The notes beneath the pieces were generated by a model that saw only the letters and a list, made by a program, of their open reading frames with translations, had not been told where the DNA came from and made no database searches. The position numbers and the translations under genes were made by a program. From positions 1-64,000 of the forward strand of contig NZ_CABPSQ010000017.1 of NCBI RefSeq assembly GCF_902459775.1: DNA of 64,000 bases. Reading direction: 5' to 3'. Source of the DNA: Pandoraea captiosa (GTDB lineage Bacteria > Pseudomonadota > Gammaproteobacteria > Burkholderiales > Burkholderiaceae). Numbering within the stretch: the first letter of the stretch is position 1; the number at the start of each line of letters is the position of its first letter. This document shows positions 43,057 through 52,053 of this stretch, piece by piece.

Positions 43057-43380
43057 CTACAGGAACAAGCGACCGAGTGTGTAGACGGCCATGCCGATCA
43101 CGATCATCTCGATCATGTTGCGCCGCCAGATGAACCAGCCCGTCGCCGCGACCGCCGCCGCGAGCTTGTGGTTGCCCAGATGCACCGCAAACTGGTGATC
43201 GAGTAGCACCACTTCGGGCACGACGATGACAGCAAGCGCTGCGGCCGGCGCGTACCGAAGCGCGCGTTGCAGGCGCTGCGGCAACGTGACCCGGTCGCCG
43301 GCGAGCAGGAAGAAGGTGCGTGTGACGATCGTGATGGCCGTCATCGCCACGAAGGCGAACCAGATTTCAAAGGTGCTCAT
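43057..43380 (-). CDS. azlD: AzlD-type small subunit of a branched-chain amino acid exporter
   Basis: A membrane protein of 107 residues with four hydrophobic segments, starting at the ATG at 43378-43380 (MSTFEIWFAFVAMTAITIVTRTFF). It overlaps the azlC stop by four bases (ATGA type), so it is translationally coupled. AzlC and AzlD together export branched-chain amino acids or related compounds, as BrnFE does in Corynebacterium. Confidence 0.88.
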   Translation of the reverse strand: MSTFEIWFAFVAMTAITIVTRTFFLLAGDRVTLPQRLQRALRYAPAAALAVIVVPEVVLLDHQFAVHLGNHKLAAAVAATGWFIWRRNMIEMIVIGMAVYTLGRLFL

Positions 43381-44240
43381 GCGCGACGATCCCCCGACGT
43401 ACGGCGTTCCTCGTGTGCAGCCGCTTTCTTCCCCTCTTCCTGGACCTCGACAGTGCCCTGCGTCTGCGTTCCGGCGCCTGGTGGCGTCGCAATCGGCACC
43501 CTGACAGGATTGGCCAGCGCGAGCCGCCTGGCATGCCGCGCGGCCATTTCGTCGCACACCATACCGGCGGCGAGCGCGCCCAGCACGCCGAGCACGAGGT
43601 TGAGGCGATACGGCAAATCGAACGCAAGCACGCCGATGAGCGACGCGAGCGCCACGGCCAGCATCGTGGAGCGGCTGTTGATCGTGTGGACCATCATGGG
43701 AATGAGGGCCAGCGTGCCGGCGAACCCCAGCCCCCAGCTATCGGGCACGAGCGCGCCCAGCACGATGCCCAGAATCGACGACACGTGCCACACCGCCCAG
43801 TTGCTGAGCGTGATGCCGTAATACGTGCCTTCCTTGCCCGGCACGTAGCCGTTCGCGAAGTTCTGGTTCATGAACATCACGAACCCGAGATCGCCGTTGA
43901 CGTAGCCAAGGGCGATGCGGCGCGGCAGCGACAGATAGGAAAAATGCGGTTGCAACCCGGCGCTGAAAATGACGAAGCGCAGATTGACGATGCCGACCGT
44001 GAGCAAGATCGTCCAAAGCGGCATGCCGGCGGCGAACAGCGGCAGCGACGCCAGCTGGGCCGATCCGGCGTAGAGCATCAGGCTCATGCCGATGGCCTGC
44101 GGCACCGTGAGCACCGACTTGCTCATGGCGACGCCGGTGACGAGTCCCCACGAAAAGATGGCGGGCAAAAGCGGCGAAATAATGCGAAACCCGACCGCGA
44201 ACCCTTCACGTTCAGCGGCAGGCAAACGAAGCATTGACAT
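43377..44240 (-). CDS. azlC: AzlC family branched-chain amino acid exporter, large subunit
   Basis: A membrane protein of 287 residues. The family signature is visible in MLYAGSAQLASLPLFAAGMP and VNLRFVIFSAGLQPHF. Seven or eight membrane segments are expected. The tail after about residue 250 is hydrophilic and rich in Glu, Lys and Arg, longer than in most homologues. The start at 44238-44240 (MSMLRLP) is chosen because the preceding 36 codons are Arg/Pro-rich and unlike coding sequence. Two-gene operon with azlD. Confidence 0.9.
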   Translation of the reverse strand: MSMLRLPAAEREGFAVGFRIISPLLPAIFSWGLVTGVAMSKSVLTVPQAIGMSLMLYAGSAQLASLPLFAAGMPLWTILLTVGIVNLRFVIFSAGLQPHFSYLSLPRRIALGYVNGDLGFVMFMNQNFANGYVPGKEGTYYGITLSNWAVWHVSSILGIVLGALVPDSWGLGFAGTLALIPMMVHTINSRSTMLAVALASLIGVLAFDLPYRLNLVLGVLGALAAGMVCDEMAARHARRLALANPVRVPIATPPGAGTQTQGTVEVQEEGKKAAAHEERRTSGDRRA

Positions 44241-44766
44241 GGTCGGCTTGGGGGGCGAGCGTCGTGGCGAACGACGCGGTGTCTGGCATTGCGGGGCAAA
44301 GCGGTCCCGACGGCGCCCGGCACGCCCGATATGGCCGCTGGCGGCCACTGCGCCCGCCAGGGTTGCCGGAGTGTCTCTTGACGTTGTTCATCGTTGGCGG
44401 CGGACGACAGGCCATTATAGCCACGGTAAATGGTTGCTTAGTTGCGAAAACCCTGTCGCCCGCCGGTTTTTTCTGGCGCAACCGAACCGTTGTCGCGTGC
44501 GCACCACGCATGCGCGCACCGGGAAGCGTCCGTACCTCCGCACCCTCTCGCACCCTCTCGCACCCTCCCGCACCCTCCCGCACCCTCCCGCACCCTATTA
44601 GGCGGCCCCACACCTGCTCGCAGAACCCGCGAGCCATCCGCAAAGGGCTGCTGCTGCTTTACAATAGCGACTTTTGGTAAGCGGGCGGATGCCCGCCACG
44701 CCAATTGCAAGACTATTTGCAATACCAAACGCAATACCAACGAATACCCATCACGGTCCGAACCCC
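44241..44766. other. Non-coding gap between azlC and the zinc-finger gene, with 10-bp array
   Basis: About 525 bases. Part is GC-rich without features. A 10-bp array lies at 44541-44596, followed by a less GC-rich stretch (44640-44760) with TTTACAATAG and AATACC repeats where the promoter of the zinc-finger/waaF genes is likely. No gene is seen. Confidence 0.6.
44541..44596. repeat. 10-bp tandem array, five and a half units
   Basis: Units caccctctcg (two) and caccctcccg (three) follow each other and end in a partial caccct. The two unit types are grouped, consistent with slippage. Non-coding. Confidence 0.92.
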
Positions 44767-44961
44767 ATGAGCGAAGTCAAACAAATGCCGGTTGTCGAAG
44801 TCGGCGCCGACGAAATTCCGGTCCACTGCCCGAATCCGAAGATGCCGTTGTGGAGCAGCCACCCGCGTGTGTTCATCGACGTGAGCCACGGCGAAGCCGC
44901 CTGTGCCTACTGTGGCACGCGTTATCGCCTGAAGCCCGGCACCGTGATCAAAGGTCACTGA
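44767..44961 (+). CDS. CHCC-type zinc-finger domain protein
   Basis: A protein of 64 residues with probable zinc ligands Cys21, His32, Cys46 and Cys49 (VHCPNP...SSHPRVFID...CAYCGTRYRL). The domain is the one at the C-terminus of the mitochondrial complex I subunit NDUFS6, and standalone bacterial copies are common. In Burkholderiales it is regularly found just before waaF, as here. Its role is unknown. There is no strong ribosome-binding site upstream of the ATG. Confidence 0.88.
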   Translation: MSEVKQMPVVEVGADEIPVHCPNPKMPLWSSHPRVFIDVSHGEAACAYCGTRYRLKPGTVIKGH

Positions 44962-45111
44962 CCCCTGTTTGCCTCGCGAGACGGACCCGGCCCAACGCAG
45001 CGACCGCGCAGCCAGTGCGCAGTCGGCGCGCTGCGAAGGCCGTGACTGCACGGCCCGCCCGATGTTCCGTCCGCTTCATCGTCACGCTTAACGTACAGAG
45101 TCTCCGCCACG

Positions 45112-46137
45112 ATGCATAAAGCCTTGGTGATCGCCCCCAACTGGATTGGGGACGCGCTGATGGCGCAGCCGTTGTTTACCCTGCTCAAGCGTCTGCATCC
45201 GCGTCTGACCATCGACGCGATCGCGCCCGGCTGGGTCGCCCCGGTGCTGGAACGCATGCCGGAGATTTCGCGCGTCGTCGCTACCGACCTCGCGCACGGC
45301 AAATTGCAGCCGCTCGAACGCTACCGGCTCGCGAGCGTGCTGGCCGACGAGGGTTACGACGCCGCCTACGTGCTGCCGAATTCGCTGAAATCGGCCCTCA
45401 TTCCGTGGCTCGCGCGCATTCCGCTGCGCATCGGCTACAAGGGCGAGCAGCGCTACGGCCTGCTCAACGTGCGCCATGCCAATCCGCGCAAGGACGAGCG
45501 TCCGCCGATGGTGCGGCACTACGCGGCATTGGCGTTCGCCCCAGGGGCCAAGCTGCCCGAGACGCTGCCCACGCCGCGTATCGAAGCCGACCTCAACGAA
45601 TCGGCCCGTGTATTCGCACGCTTCGGGCTCGATCTGCGCGTGCCGCTGGTCGTCTTCTGCCCGGGCGCCGAGTTCGGGCCGGCCAAGCGCTGGCCGCCGG
45701 GCCATTTCGCGCAGTTGGCGCAGTTGGTACGCCGGTCTTTCCCGTACGCCCAGATCATTGCGCTCGGTTCGGGCAAAGACGGCGCGCTCGCACAGCAGAT
45801 CGCCGCCGAGGCCCCGTTCGTGCGCAATCTTTGCGGTCAGACGTCGCTGGCGGAAGCGTGCGCGTTGCTGGCACGGGCCAATGCCGTCGTGAGCAACGAC
45901 TCGGGGTTGATGCATGTGACGGCAGCCCTGCGCCGCCCGCAGATCGCCCTGTTCGGTTCGTCCGATCCGCGCCACACCCCGCCATTGTCGGATCAGGCGC
46001 ATGTCCTGTGGCTACAATTGGAGTGCAGCCCGTGTTTCGCCCGCGAATGCCCGCTGGGGCACACGCGCTGCCTGAACGAGCTGATGCCCGAGCACGTGTT
46101 CGCGAATCTGCGCAACATTCTGCTCACGCAGCGCTGA
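45112..46137 (+). CDS. waaF: Lipopolysaccharide heptosyltransferase II (WaaF)
   Basis: Adds the second heptose to the lipopolysaccharide inner core from ADP-heptose. The protein is 341 residues in the GT9 family. Motifs are VIAPNWIGDALMAQPLF at the start, FCPGAEFGPAKRWPPGHFAQL in the middle and the donor-site motif ARANAVVSNDSGLMHV, then FGSSDPRHTPP. It follows the zinc-finger gene by 150 bases. Confidence 0.95.
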   Translation: MHKALVIAPNWIGDALMAQPLFTLLKRLHPRLTIDAIAPGWVAPVLERMPEISRVVATDLAHGKLQPLERYRLASVLADEGYDAAYVLPNSLKSALIPWLARIPLRIGYKGEQRYGLLNVRHANPRKDERPPMVRHYAALAFAPGAKLPETLPTPRIEADLNESARVFARFGLDLRVPLVVFCPGAEFGPAKRWPPGHFAQLAQLVRRSFPYAQIIALGSGKDGALAQQIAAEAPFVRNLCGQTSLAEACALLARANAVVSNDSGLMHVTAALRRPQIALFGSSDPRHTPPLSDQAHVLWLQLECSPCFARECPLGHTRCLNELMPEHVFANLRNILLTQR

Positions 46138-46197
46138 ACCGAGCGAGACACCGAAAGGCCTCAGTTCGATCCCGGTAACACTCAACGGTAAATCCTC

Positions 46198-46653
46198 ATG
46201 CCACGTTTCGTCCGTCTGTTCGATGCCGCCAGTGAAACCATCACGGCCTTTTATGACGCACTGCGCCGGGGGCAGACGGACCGCGCCATGGCGCTCTGGG
46301 CGAACGAGGACTTCGTGAGCTACATTCGCGCCGACGGCACCCGCTGGGATGGCCTCGAACAGATCCGCAGCGGCCTCGTCGCGCAGTTCGCCCAGAGCGT
46401 GGTGTTGCTCGATTCGCTGGACACGACCGAGTACGACACCGTCGGCACGGTCGTGCACACGGCAACCGAGGCCATGCGCGTGGGCAACGAAGACGCCAAA
46501 CAGAACACTGCCCAGCTCATCCACACGACTTACGTGCTGGTCCACGAGCAAGGCGATTGGCGCTTCGCCCACATCCACTCCAGCCCGCTGCCGCCGCACG
46601 CCGTCGAGCAATTCAGCCTGATGATGCACGCGCGTCCGGACGGGCTGCACTGA
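46198..46653 (+). CDS. Nuclear transport factor 2-like (SnoaL-like) protein
   Basis: A protein of 151 residues with the NTF2-like cone fold pattern: an N-terminal helix (ETITAFYDALRRGQTDRAMALW), a strand FVSYIRADGTRWDGLEQIRSGL, and final strands QLIHTTYVLVHEQGDWRFAHIHSSPL. Such proteins may be small enzymes or binding modules; none can be assigned here. It lies between waaF and a YheT hydrolase on the same strand with short gaps (60 and 16 bases), so the three may be co-transcribed. Confidence 0.82.
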   Translation: MPRFVRLFDAASETITAFYDALRRGQTDRAMALWANEDFVSYIRADGTRWDGLEQIRSGLVAQFAQSVVLLDSLDTTEYDTVGTVVHTATEAMRVGNEDAKQNTAQLIHTTYVLVHEQGDWRFAHIHSSPLPPHAVEQFSLMMHARPDGLH

Positions 46654-46669
46654 TCGATCCGGAGCCCGG

Positions 46670-47701
46670 ATGACAGCGCGCCCGGCCGTCTTTCTTCCCC
46701 CGGATTACCGGCCACCCCGGTGGCTGCCCGACGGGCATAGTCAGACGATCTACCCCGCGCTGCTGGGCCGGCGCCCGTTCGTCGAATTCCGGCGCGAGAC
46801 CTGGGATACCCCCGACGGCGACTTCGTCGACGTCGACTGGCTGGTCGCACCGCCCGCCATGGAAAAGCCTCCGCCCGCGCCAGGTGGGCTTGTCGAGACA
46901 CCGCTCGTCGTGTTGTTTCACGGTCTGGAGGGAAGCTCGGGCAGTCACTACGCCCGCACCCTCATGCGCGAAGTCCAGGCGCAGGGGTGGCGCGGTGTCA
47001 TCCCCCACTTCCGCAGTTGCAGCGGTCGCATGAACCGTGCCCCGCGCTTCTACCACTCGGGCGACAGTACCGAGGTCGACTGGATGCTCCAGCGTCTGCG
47101 TGCCAGCACGTCAGGGCCGATCTTCGCCGCGGGCGTATCGCTCGGTGGCAACGTGCTGCTGCGCTGGCTCGGCGAGCGCGAGGGACATGCGGCGCAGGTC
47201 GTGAGCGCCGCCTGCGCGATCTCCGCACCGCTCGATCTGCGCGCCGGGGGTCTCGCGCTCTCGCGCGGCTTCAACATGGTGTACACGCGCAACTTCCTGG
47301 GCACGCTCAAGAAGAAGGCGCTGGCCAAGCTCGATCAATATCCCGGCCTTTACGACCGCGCGCTCATGATGGCCGCGCGCGATCTGGGCGAGTTCGACCA
47401 CGTGGTGACCGCGCCGCTGCATGGATTCCACAGCGCGTTCGATTACTACACCCGCGCTTCCAGCAAGCCGATTCTGCCGGCCATCGAAGTCCCGACCCTC
47501 GTCATCAACGCACGAAACGACCCCTTTCAGCCCGCGAGCGCCCTGCCCGGCGAGGACGACGTCGGCCGCTTCGTGCAACTGCTGCAACCGGCGCACGGCG
47601 GACACGTCGGTTTCATGAGCGGCCCGTTCCCGGGCGGCCTCACCTGGATGCCGCGCACGGTCGTCGACTATTTCCGTCAGTTTGTACCGAATGCCGCGTG
47701 A
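46670..47701 (+). CDS. YheT-family alpha/beta hydrolase
   Basis: A hydrolase of 343 residues. The nucleophile elbow is GVSLGGNVLLRWLGE, the oxyanion part is VVLFHGLEGSSGSHYA, and the Asp and His regions are VINARNDPF and HGGHVGFM. The start RPPRWLPDGHSQTIYPAL is diagnostic of the YheT/EMB8 group, thought to act on lipid-type esters. It begins 16 bases after the NTF2-like gene. Confidence 0.92.
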   Translation: MTARPAVFLPPDYRPPRWLPDGHSQTIYPALLGRRPFVEFRRETWDTPDGDFVDVDWLVAPPAMEKPPPAPGGLVETPLVVLFHGLEGSSGSHYARTLMREVQAQGWRGVIPHFRSCSGRMNRAPRFYHSGDSTEVDWMLQRLRASTSGPIFAAGVSLGGNVLLRWLGEREGHAAQVVSAACAISAPLDLRAGGLALSRGFNMVYTRNFLGTLKKKALAKLDQYPGLYDRALMMAARDLGEFDHVVTAPLHGFHSAFDYYTRASSKPILPAIEVPTLVINARNDPFQPASALPGEDDVGRFVQLLQPAHGGHVGFMSGPFPGGLTWMPRTVVDYFRQFVPNAA

Positions 47702-47744
47702 GCGAGGGCGTCGGCCTGCGCTCCCTATACATTAAGGATTCCGA

Positions 47745-48386
47745 ATGGATGAGATCGTTCGACAGGCGATGGCCAAGTGGCCCAACGTACCGCATTGCTA
47801 CGGCTGGCTCGCACTGGATCGTCGCGGTCAGTGGCGCATGCGCGACGAAGCTGCGCAAGCCGCGGGGGCCGCAGGCGACCCGATTCGTCACACGGCACTG
47901 ATCGCGTTCATCGCACGCAACTACGCCAGTGACGACGCCGGTCGCTGGTACTTCCAGAACGGTCCGCAACGCGTGTATGTTTCGCTCGCGTATGCGCCCT
48001 TCGTCGTGCGGTTGACGTGGGATGCCGCAGCGAACGAGGGGCGTGGCGCGCCGGTGCTGACGGATCAATTGGGCAAGCCCTTCGTGCCGCAGGCATGCCT
48101 GCTCGACGAAGACGGCAGCGTTGCATTTGCGGGCGCAGCCAATGGCGACACGCGTGCATCGTTGGCATTACTTCACGACCACGATATCGATCTGCTCACG
48201 CAGGTATCGGATCTGGCACAGGCGTTCGAGATTGCGCAGACATCCGACGACACGGCCGATGCCCGTGCCGCCATCCATCTCCACTGGAAGAACGGCGACA
48301 GCTTGCCCTTTTCCACCGTCCGTGCAGGCACGCTCCCGCAGACATACGGCTTTGAGCGCGAGCCGCAAACCGACCACGACGATTGA
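47745..48386 (+). CDS. Uncharacterised betaproteobacterial protein (DUF2944/2946-like)
   Basis: A soluble protein of 213 residues without a signal peptide or membrane helix. Visible landmarks are WPNVPHCYGWLALDRRGQWRMRDE near the start, WYFQNGPQRVYVSLAYAPFVVRL in the middle and a DNA-free acidic C-terminus. I recall conserved betaproteobacterial proteins of this type labelled with a DUF number, but I cannot confirm which. It follows the YheT gene by 43 bases and is probably co-transcribed. Function is unknown. Confidence 0.75.
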   Translation: MDEIVRQAMAKWPNVPHCYGWLALDRRGQWRMRDEAAQAAGAAGDPIRHTALIAFIARNYASDDAGRWYFQNGPQRVYVSLAYAPFVVRLTWDAAANEGRGAPVLTDQLGKPFVPQACLLDEDGSVAFAGAANGDTRASLALLHDHDIDLLTQVSDLAQAFEIAQTSDDTADARAAIHLHWKNGDSLPFSTVRAGTLPQTYGFEREPQTDHDD

Positions 48387-48390
48387 CTCG

Positions 48391-49800
48391 CTACACAACG
48401 GTGTGGCCCCGGACATGCTGGCTTTCATCGAACAGGTCGGGATAACGGCGCATGTAGAACGTCTCGATATCGTCGTCGGCCTCATTCGGATTGAGCAACC
48501 GCCAGGGCTTACGTGCGAGATAGGCGGCCAGCGCGGCGATGCAAGCCAGACCGACATACCAACCATAGGGCCCGCCCACGTCGCGCCATGTGTTGCTCCC
48601 CCCATATGACGCGCCATGCAACGTGCCATGAAACGTGCCATACAGCGCACCATAAAACGCGAACGACAACATGCTCGTCAATTGTCCGGTCAGCAGCGTG
48701 GCGCTTGCGACTCTGACGCGTACCGATGGCGGAATCGCCAGGACTCGCCGGTCGATGCCGGTCATGGACAGACAGGTGCCGAAGGCGCCCGTCGCCACTA
48801 GTGCGGCGCCCAGCGTGCCGACAGTCTGTGAGATCGTGATAGCGACGGAACCGATACAGAACGCGGCCCACACCGACAGATAGCCATACCTTCGTTGCAG
48901 CACGCCGCACAACAGCGGGTGAACGACAACGACACCGCCAATCGATCCGACAACGAACATGGCGGTCAGCCACCCGACTTGTGAACTCGGAAGTCCTGCA
49001 TGCTTGACCCATTGAGGAATCAGTATCGGCACGATGCCTGCCGTCGCAATGCCGAGCAAGATGTCCTGCAACGAAAAAAACCGTTCGGCGGGCAAGCGTA
49101 CTTTAAGCACGAAGCCAGCGAAGGCGGAACGCCAATGGGACCGCAGGCTGGCTAATTGAGATCCGGGAGATCGGGGAGATCGCTCCGCAAAATGCCTCGC
49201 AGGCAATGCCGGAAGTCGCAGCGCCAGCGGGAGTACAAGACATCCGAGCACGGCAACGCAATACATGGCCTGTTGCTGACCGAAGCGCGCCAATGCGCCT
49301 CCGGCCAATAACGGCCCGGCAATGCGACCGAAGTTCGCCACGATCCGACGCATGCGAAACGCGGACAACACGCGATCTTTTCCGGTGGTCTCAGCCGGAT
49401 AGATGCTTAGCAATGGTTGTACGACCGCGAAGGCTGCCACAGCGACGACATCGTTCACAATCCAGAGGGCGAGACTGTGCGTCGCACTCATCACCGCCAA
49501 GCGTGACACCCCGGAGAGCGCAATGACGATGCAAGCCCACTGCATGACTCGACTGCGCGGTAATCGGTCAGTCCATAAGGCCGCGAGAGGCAACGTGATG
49601 ACGGCGCATACGGCAAGTGCCATCTCGTAGGCCACAACGCTCGCGGTGCCAAAGCGGGCAAGCAGGACGAAAGGCACCATCACGTTCCACATGCCGAGAT
49701 AGGCCGCAAGCAACGCATCCAGCAACAGATAGATGGCGAACGAAGGCACAGTGACGAAGATAAGCAACAGCCACACCGAAACGTCAGGTGTGGCTGTCAT
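48391..49800 (-). CDS. Major facilitator superfamily transporter
   Basis: A protein of 469 residues with about twelve hydrophobic segments. The MFS loop 2-3 equivalent is LAALWTDRLPRSRVMQW. The loop between helices 6 and 7 is basic and Ser/Arg-rich. Near the C-terminus is a four-fold repeat of a Tyr/His-Gly motif (GALYGTFHGTLHGASYGG) encoded by a 12-bp array at 48611-48658. Base composition looks somewhat less GC-rich than its neighbours, which may indicate transfer. The substrate is not predictable. It converges closely (4 bases) on the uncharacterised gene on the other strand. Confidence 0.82.
   Translation of the reverse strand: MTATPDVSVWLLLIFVTVPSFAIYLLLDALLAAYLGMWNVMVPFVLLARFGTASVVAYEMALAVCAVITLPLAALWTDRLPRSRVMQWACIVIALSGVSRLAVMSATHSLALWIVNDVVAVAAFAVVQPLLSIYPAETTGKDRVLSAFRMRRIVANFGRIAGPLLAGGALARFGQQQAMYCVAVLGCLVLPLALRLPALPARHFAERSPRSPGSQLASLRSHWRSAFAGFVLKVRLPAERFFSLQDILLGIATAGIVPILIPQWVKHAGLPSSQVGWLTAMFVVGSIGGVVVVHPLLCGVLQRRYGYLSVWAAFCIGSVAITISQTVGTLGAALVATGAFGTCLSMTGIDRRVLAIPPSVRVRVASATLLTGQLTSMLSFAFYGALYGTFHGTLHGASYGGSNTWRDVGGPYGWYVGLACIAALAAYLARKPWRLLNPNEADDDIETFYMRRYPDLFDESQHVRGHTVV
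48611..48658. repeat. 12-bp tandem array, four units, inside the MFS gene
   Basis: gcgccatgcaac, gtgccatgaaac, gtgccatacagc and gcaccataaaac follow each other. The period of twelve keeps the frame and encodes four Gly-containing tetrapeptides in a membrane or loop region near the C-terminus of the transporter. Confidence 0.85.
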
Positions 49801-49974
49801 GGGAATGGGAGCGAGTGAGCCGCCCCTCGGGTTCCCGCCAGGGCGTGTCAGTCGTATTTAACCTCAGCCTCCGGCCACAAACGCAGTCGAAGGTCGGATT
49901 TCCGAATTTCCTCAAGGCATCGGACCTTTCGAAAATGCGGCTACGGATTTGTTGTGGAGGTATGGGACCGAACG

Positions 49975-51567
49975 TCAACCGAACTGCTTGTTGAAGTCTT
50001 TCTCGTCTTCCTTGTCTTCCCGGAAGCGGCGCTGGAACTCGTGCAGTTTCGCGTCGATGGTCGACATCTCGTAGAAATCGGCATCTCCCGCGTCGCGCGC
50101 CAGTTTCAACTGGCTGACGGCGGCCATCCACTGACCCTGCAACGCGTACTGTTCCGCGAGCGCTTCATGCTGGCGTGCTCGCTTGCCGCCCGCAGCCCAC
50201 GCCCCGGCTAACGCGCGCCACCAGATCGGCTCGCTGCGGTAGCGCTCCACTTGCGACTGCAGGAATTTCGTGGCTTCGGCAATGCGCTGACTCGCGACGA
50301 GGGCATCCGCATAGGCCATATCGGCCGCCTGCGAGAGCGGAAAGGCGGCACGCGCCTGCGTGGCAATGCGCAGCGCTTCATCGGCTCTGCCCGACAGGCG
50401 CGCGATGTCCGAACCAAGCACGGCAAGACTGGGTGTGCCCGGCCCGGTTCCGCCAAACGCCGAGCGCGACTTCTCGAGCGCATCGCGCGCGGGCTCCCAG
50501 CGACGTTGTTTGAACTCGGCGAGCGCCACGGCATACCATGCGCCGGCCACGCTCGGTGCCGTCTGCGTTCGGATGGCGGTGCGCTGGGCCTCGGCAATCG
50601 CTGCGAAGTCGCTGGCCGATTTTTGCTGCAACACGAGTGAGCGGGCACGCACGAACACGTATTCCGGCGACTGCTCGGGTTGCCGGTAACCGGCGCCGCG
50701 CGAGCGATTGAGCATGTCCGCGATGCGATCGGTCGTCAGCGGGTGAGTCCGTACGTATTCCGGCACCCCCGCTTCGTTAATGGCATCGGCACGTTGCAGA
50801 CGCTCGAAAAACGTCGGCATGGCATACGTGTCGAAGCCCGCCGCCTGCAGCAACTGGAAACCGACCCGATCCGCCTCACGTTCTGCGTCACGGGAGAATC
50901 GCAATTGCCGGTCCACGGCCAACCCCTGCCCGCCCATCGCAATGCCCATCCCGAGATCGGAGCTTCTCGCGCCGATACCGGCCAGCAAGCCAAGCAGCAG
51001 CCCACCAAGCGCAATCCACGAGTTCTGCGCCTGTTGCCCGAGCATTCGTGCGATATGGTGTTGCAGGACGTGGCCGGTTTCGTGACCCACCACTGACGCC
51101 AGCTCCGACTCGGTACGCGTCGTGACGATCAACCCGGTATTGATGCCGATGAACCCGCCGGGCAGCGAAAAGGCGTTGATTGCCGCATCGCGCACGACGA
51201 AGAACTCAAAGCTCTGGCTGGCGTCCAGTCCGACCTTGCGGGTCGCCGCGACGAGCCGGCTGCCCAGCGCATTGACGTAGTCGGAGAGCAGCAGATCCGA
51301 GAGATAGTCCGGGTCGGCGCGAATCTCGCGCATTACGCGCTCGCCCAGCTTGCGCTCCATCGCCGGCGAGAGGTCCGATGCCGAACTCTGCCCCAACGTC
51401 GGCAGTCCCTGCGCTGCGGCGTGCGTCGGCACAACGGCACTCGCCAACGTCATTGCCGTCATCACGGGCAACATGGCCAAAGCAACGGCGCGTCGCCAGC
51501 GCGCGACGTGGGTCGTGCGGGCGATGGCGGTGTTGGCGAGTCGGACGCGCGTCGGCATGGGCATCAT
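49975..51567 (-). CDS. Periplasmic M48 metalloprotease with TPR domain (BepA/YfgC-like)
   Basis: An outer-membrane-assembly quality-control protease. From the ATG at 51565-51567 it has 530 residues: a signal region ending in HAAAQ, then the M48 zinc site HETGH (residues 162-166, in VVGHETGHVLQHHIAR) with the third ligand Glu in READRVGF. The C-terminal half is helical with TPR-like repeats (EALRIATQARAAFPLSQAADMAYADALV). BepA in E. coli helps LptD assembly and degrades stalled outer-membrane proteins. The start is uncertain: several ATGs lie close together and none has a good ribosome site; the frame opens at 51669. Confidence 0.88.
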   Translation of the reverse strand: MMPMPTRVRLANTAIARTTHVARWRRAVALAMLPVMTAMTLASAVVPTHAAAQGLPTLGQSSASDLSPAMERKLGERVMREIRADPDYLSDLLLSDYVNALGSRLVAATRKVGLDASQSFEFFVVRDAAINAFSLPGGFIGINTGLIVTTRTESELASVVGHETGHVLQHHIARMLGQQAQNSWIALGGLLLGLLAGIGARSSDLGMGIAMGGQGLAVDRQLRFSRDAEREADRVGFQLLQAAGFDTYAMPTFFERLQRADAINEAGVPEYVRTHPLTTDRIADMLNRSRGAGYRQPEQSPEYVFVRARSLVLQQKSASDFAAIAEAQRTAIRTQTAPSVAGAWYAVALAEFKQRRWEPARDALEKSRSAFGGTGPGTPSLAVLGSDIARLSGRADEALRIATQARAAFPLSQAADMAYADALVASQRIAEATKFLQSQVERYRSEPIWWRALAGAWAAGGKRARQHEALAEQYALQGQWMAAVSQLKLARDAGDADFYEMSTIDAKLHEFQRRFREDKEDEKDFNKQFG

Positions 51568-52053
51568 GCGAGGCAAGGCGCCTGAAGCGGCTGAAGCAGA
51601 CGGCGCCAGCGTACCGAATGGGATGGGAATGTCGCGAGGGACACGCCGAAGATGCGGCAGGCGGCGCACAACGAGCGGAAGGGTTGTGACGAACGCAGCG
51701 AATGACGTCGCTTTGGCATGGTCGCCATGAGTGACATGAGCGACATTAGCGACATTAGCGACATGAGCGACATGAGCGACATGGGCGGCATGAGCAGCGT
51801 GGTCGACGTAGTCGGCGTGATTGACGTGATCGGCTTCATGGACGTCAAGAACGTCATGGATAGGGGCGCAGCACGGCGCTGATCATTCTGGGCTGCTGCT
51901 ATGATAGCAGCCAGACGCGCACGTTCCGCACCATCGCCCGTACGTCCGAGGCATCAGCGAAATCGCGTTTGCGCGCCTGGCAGATCCGGCGCATCCGACG
52001 CGCGCTCATGCGCACTTTCGGTCATCATCCCAGCACCTTCTCAGCATCGACTC
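51568..52053. other. Gap between bepA and moaC with a degenerate 9-bp array
   Basis: About 485 bases. The main feature is the 9-bp periodic region at 51727-51861. The rest should hold the promoters of the divergent bepA-like and moaC genes; a possible -10 (TATGATAGC) lies near 51900. No supported protein gene is present, although a short repeat frame is discussed separately. Confidence 0.6.
51727..51861. repeat. 9-bp tandem array, eight clear units decaying into about seven more
   Basis: Clear units atgagcgac/attagcgac run from 51727 to 51798. The next 63 bases keep a 9-base periodicity with pattern NNN-g-a/g-c-gtN. On the plus strand this is an open frame from an ATG at 51718 to a stop at 51880-51882, giving tripeptides [Met/Ile/Val]-[Ser/Val/Ile]-[Asp/Gly]. 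No ribosome site was seen, so I list it as a repeat. Confidence 0.8.

Noticed and set aside
51564-51857. A 97-codon minus-strand frame with Met-Ser-Leu repeats
   Set aside because: It is the complement of the 9-bp array and runs into the bepA-like gene in another frame; no family or ribosome site.
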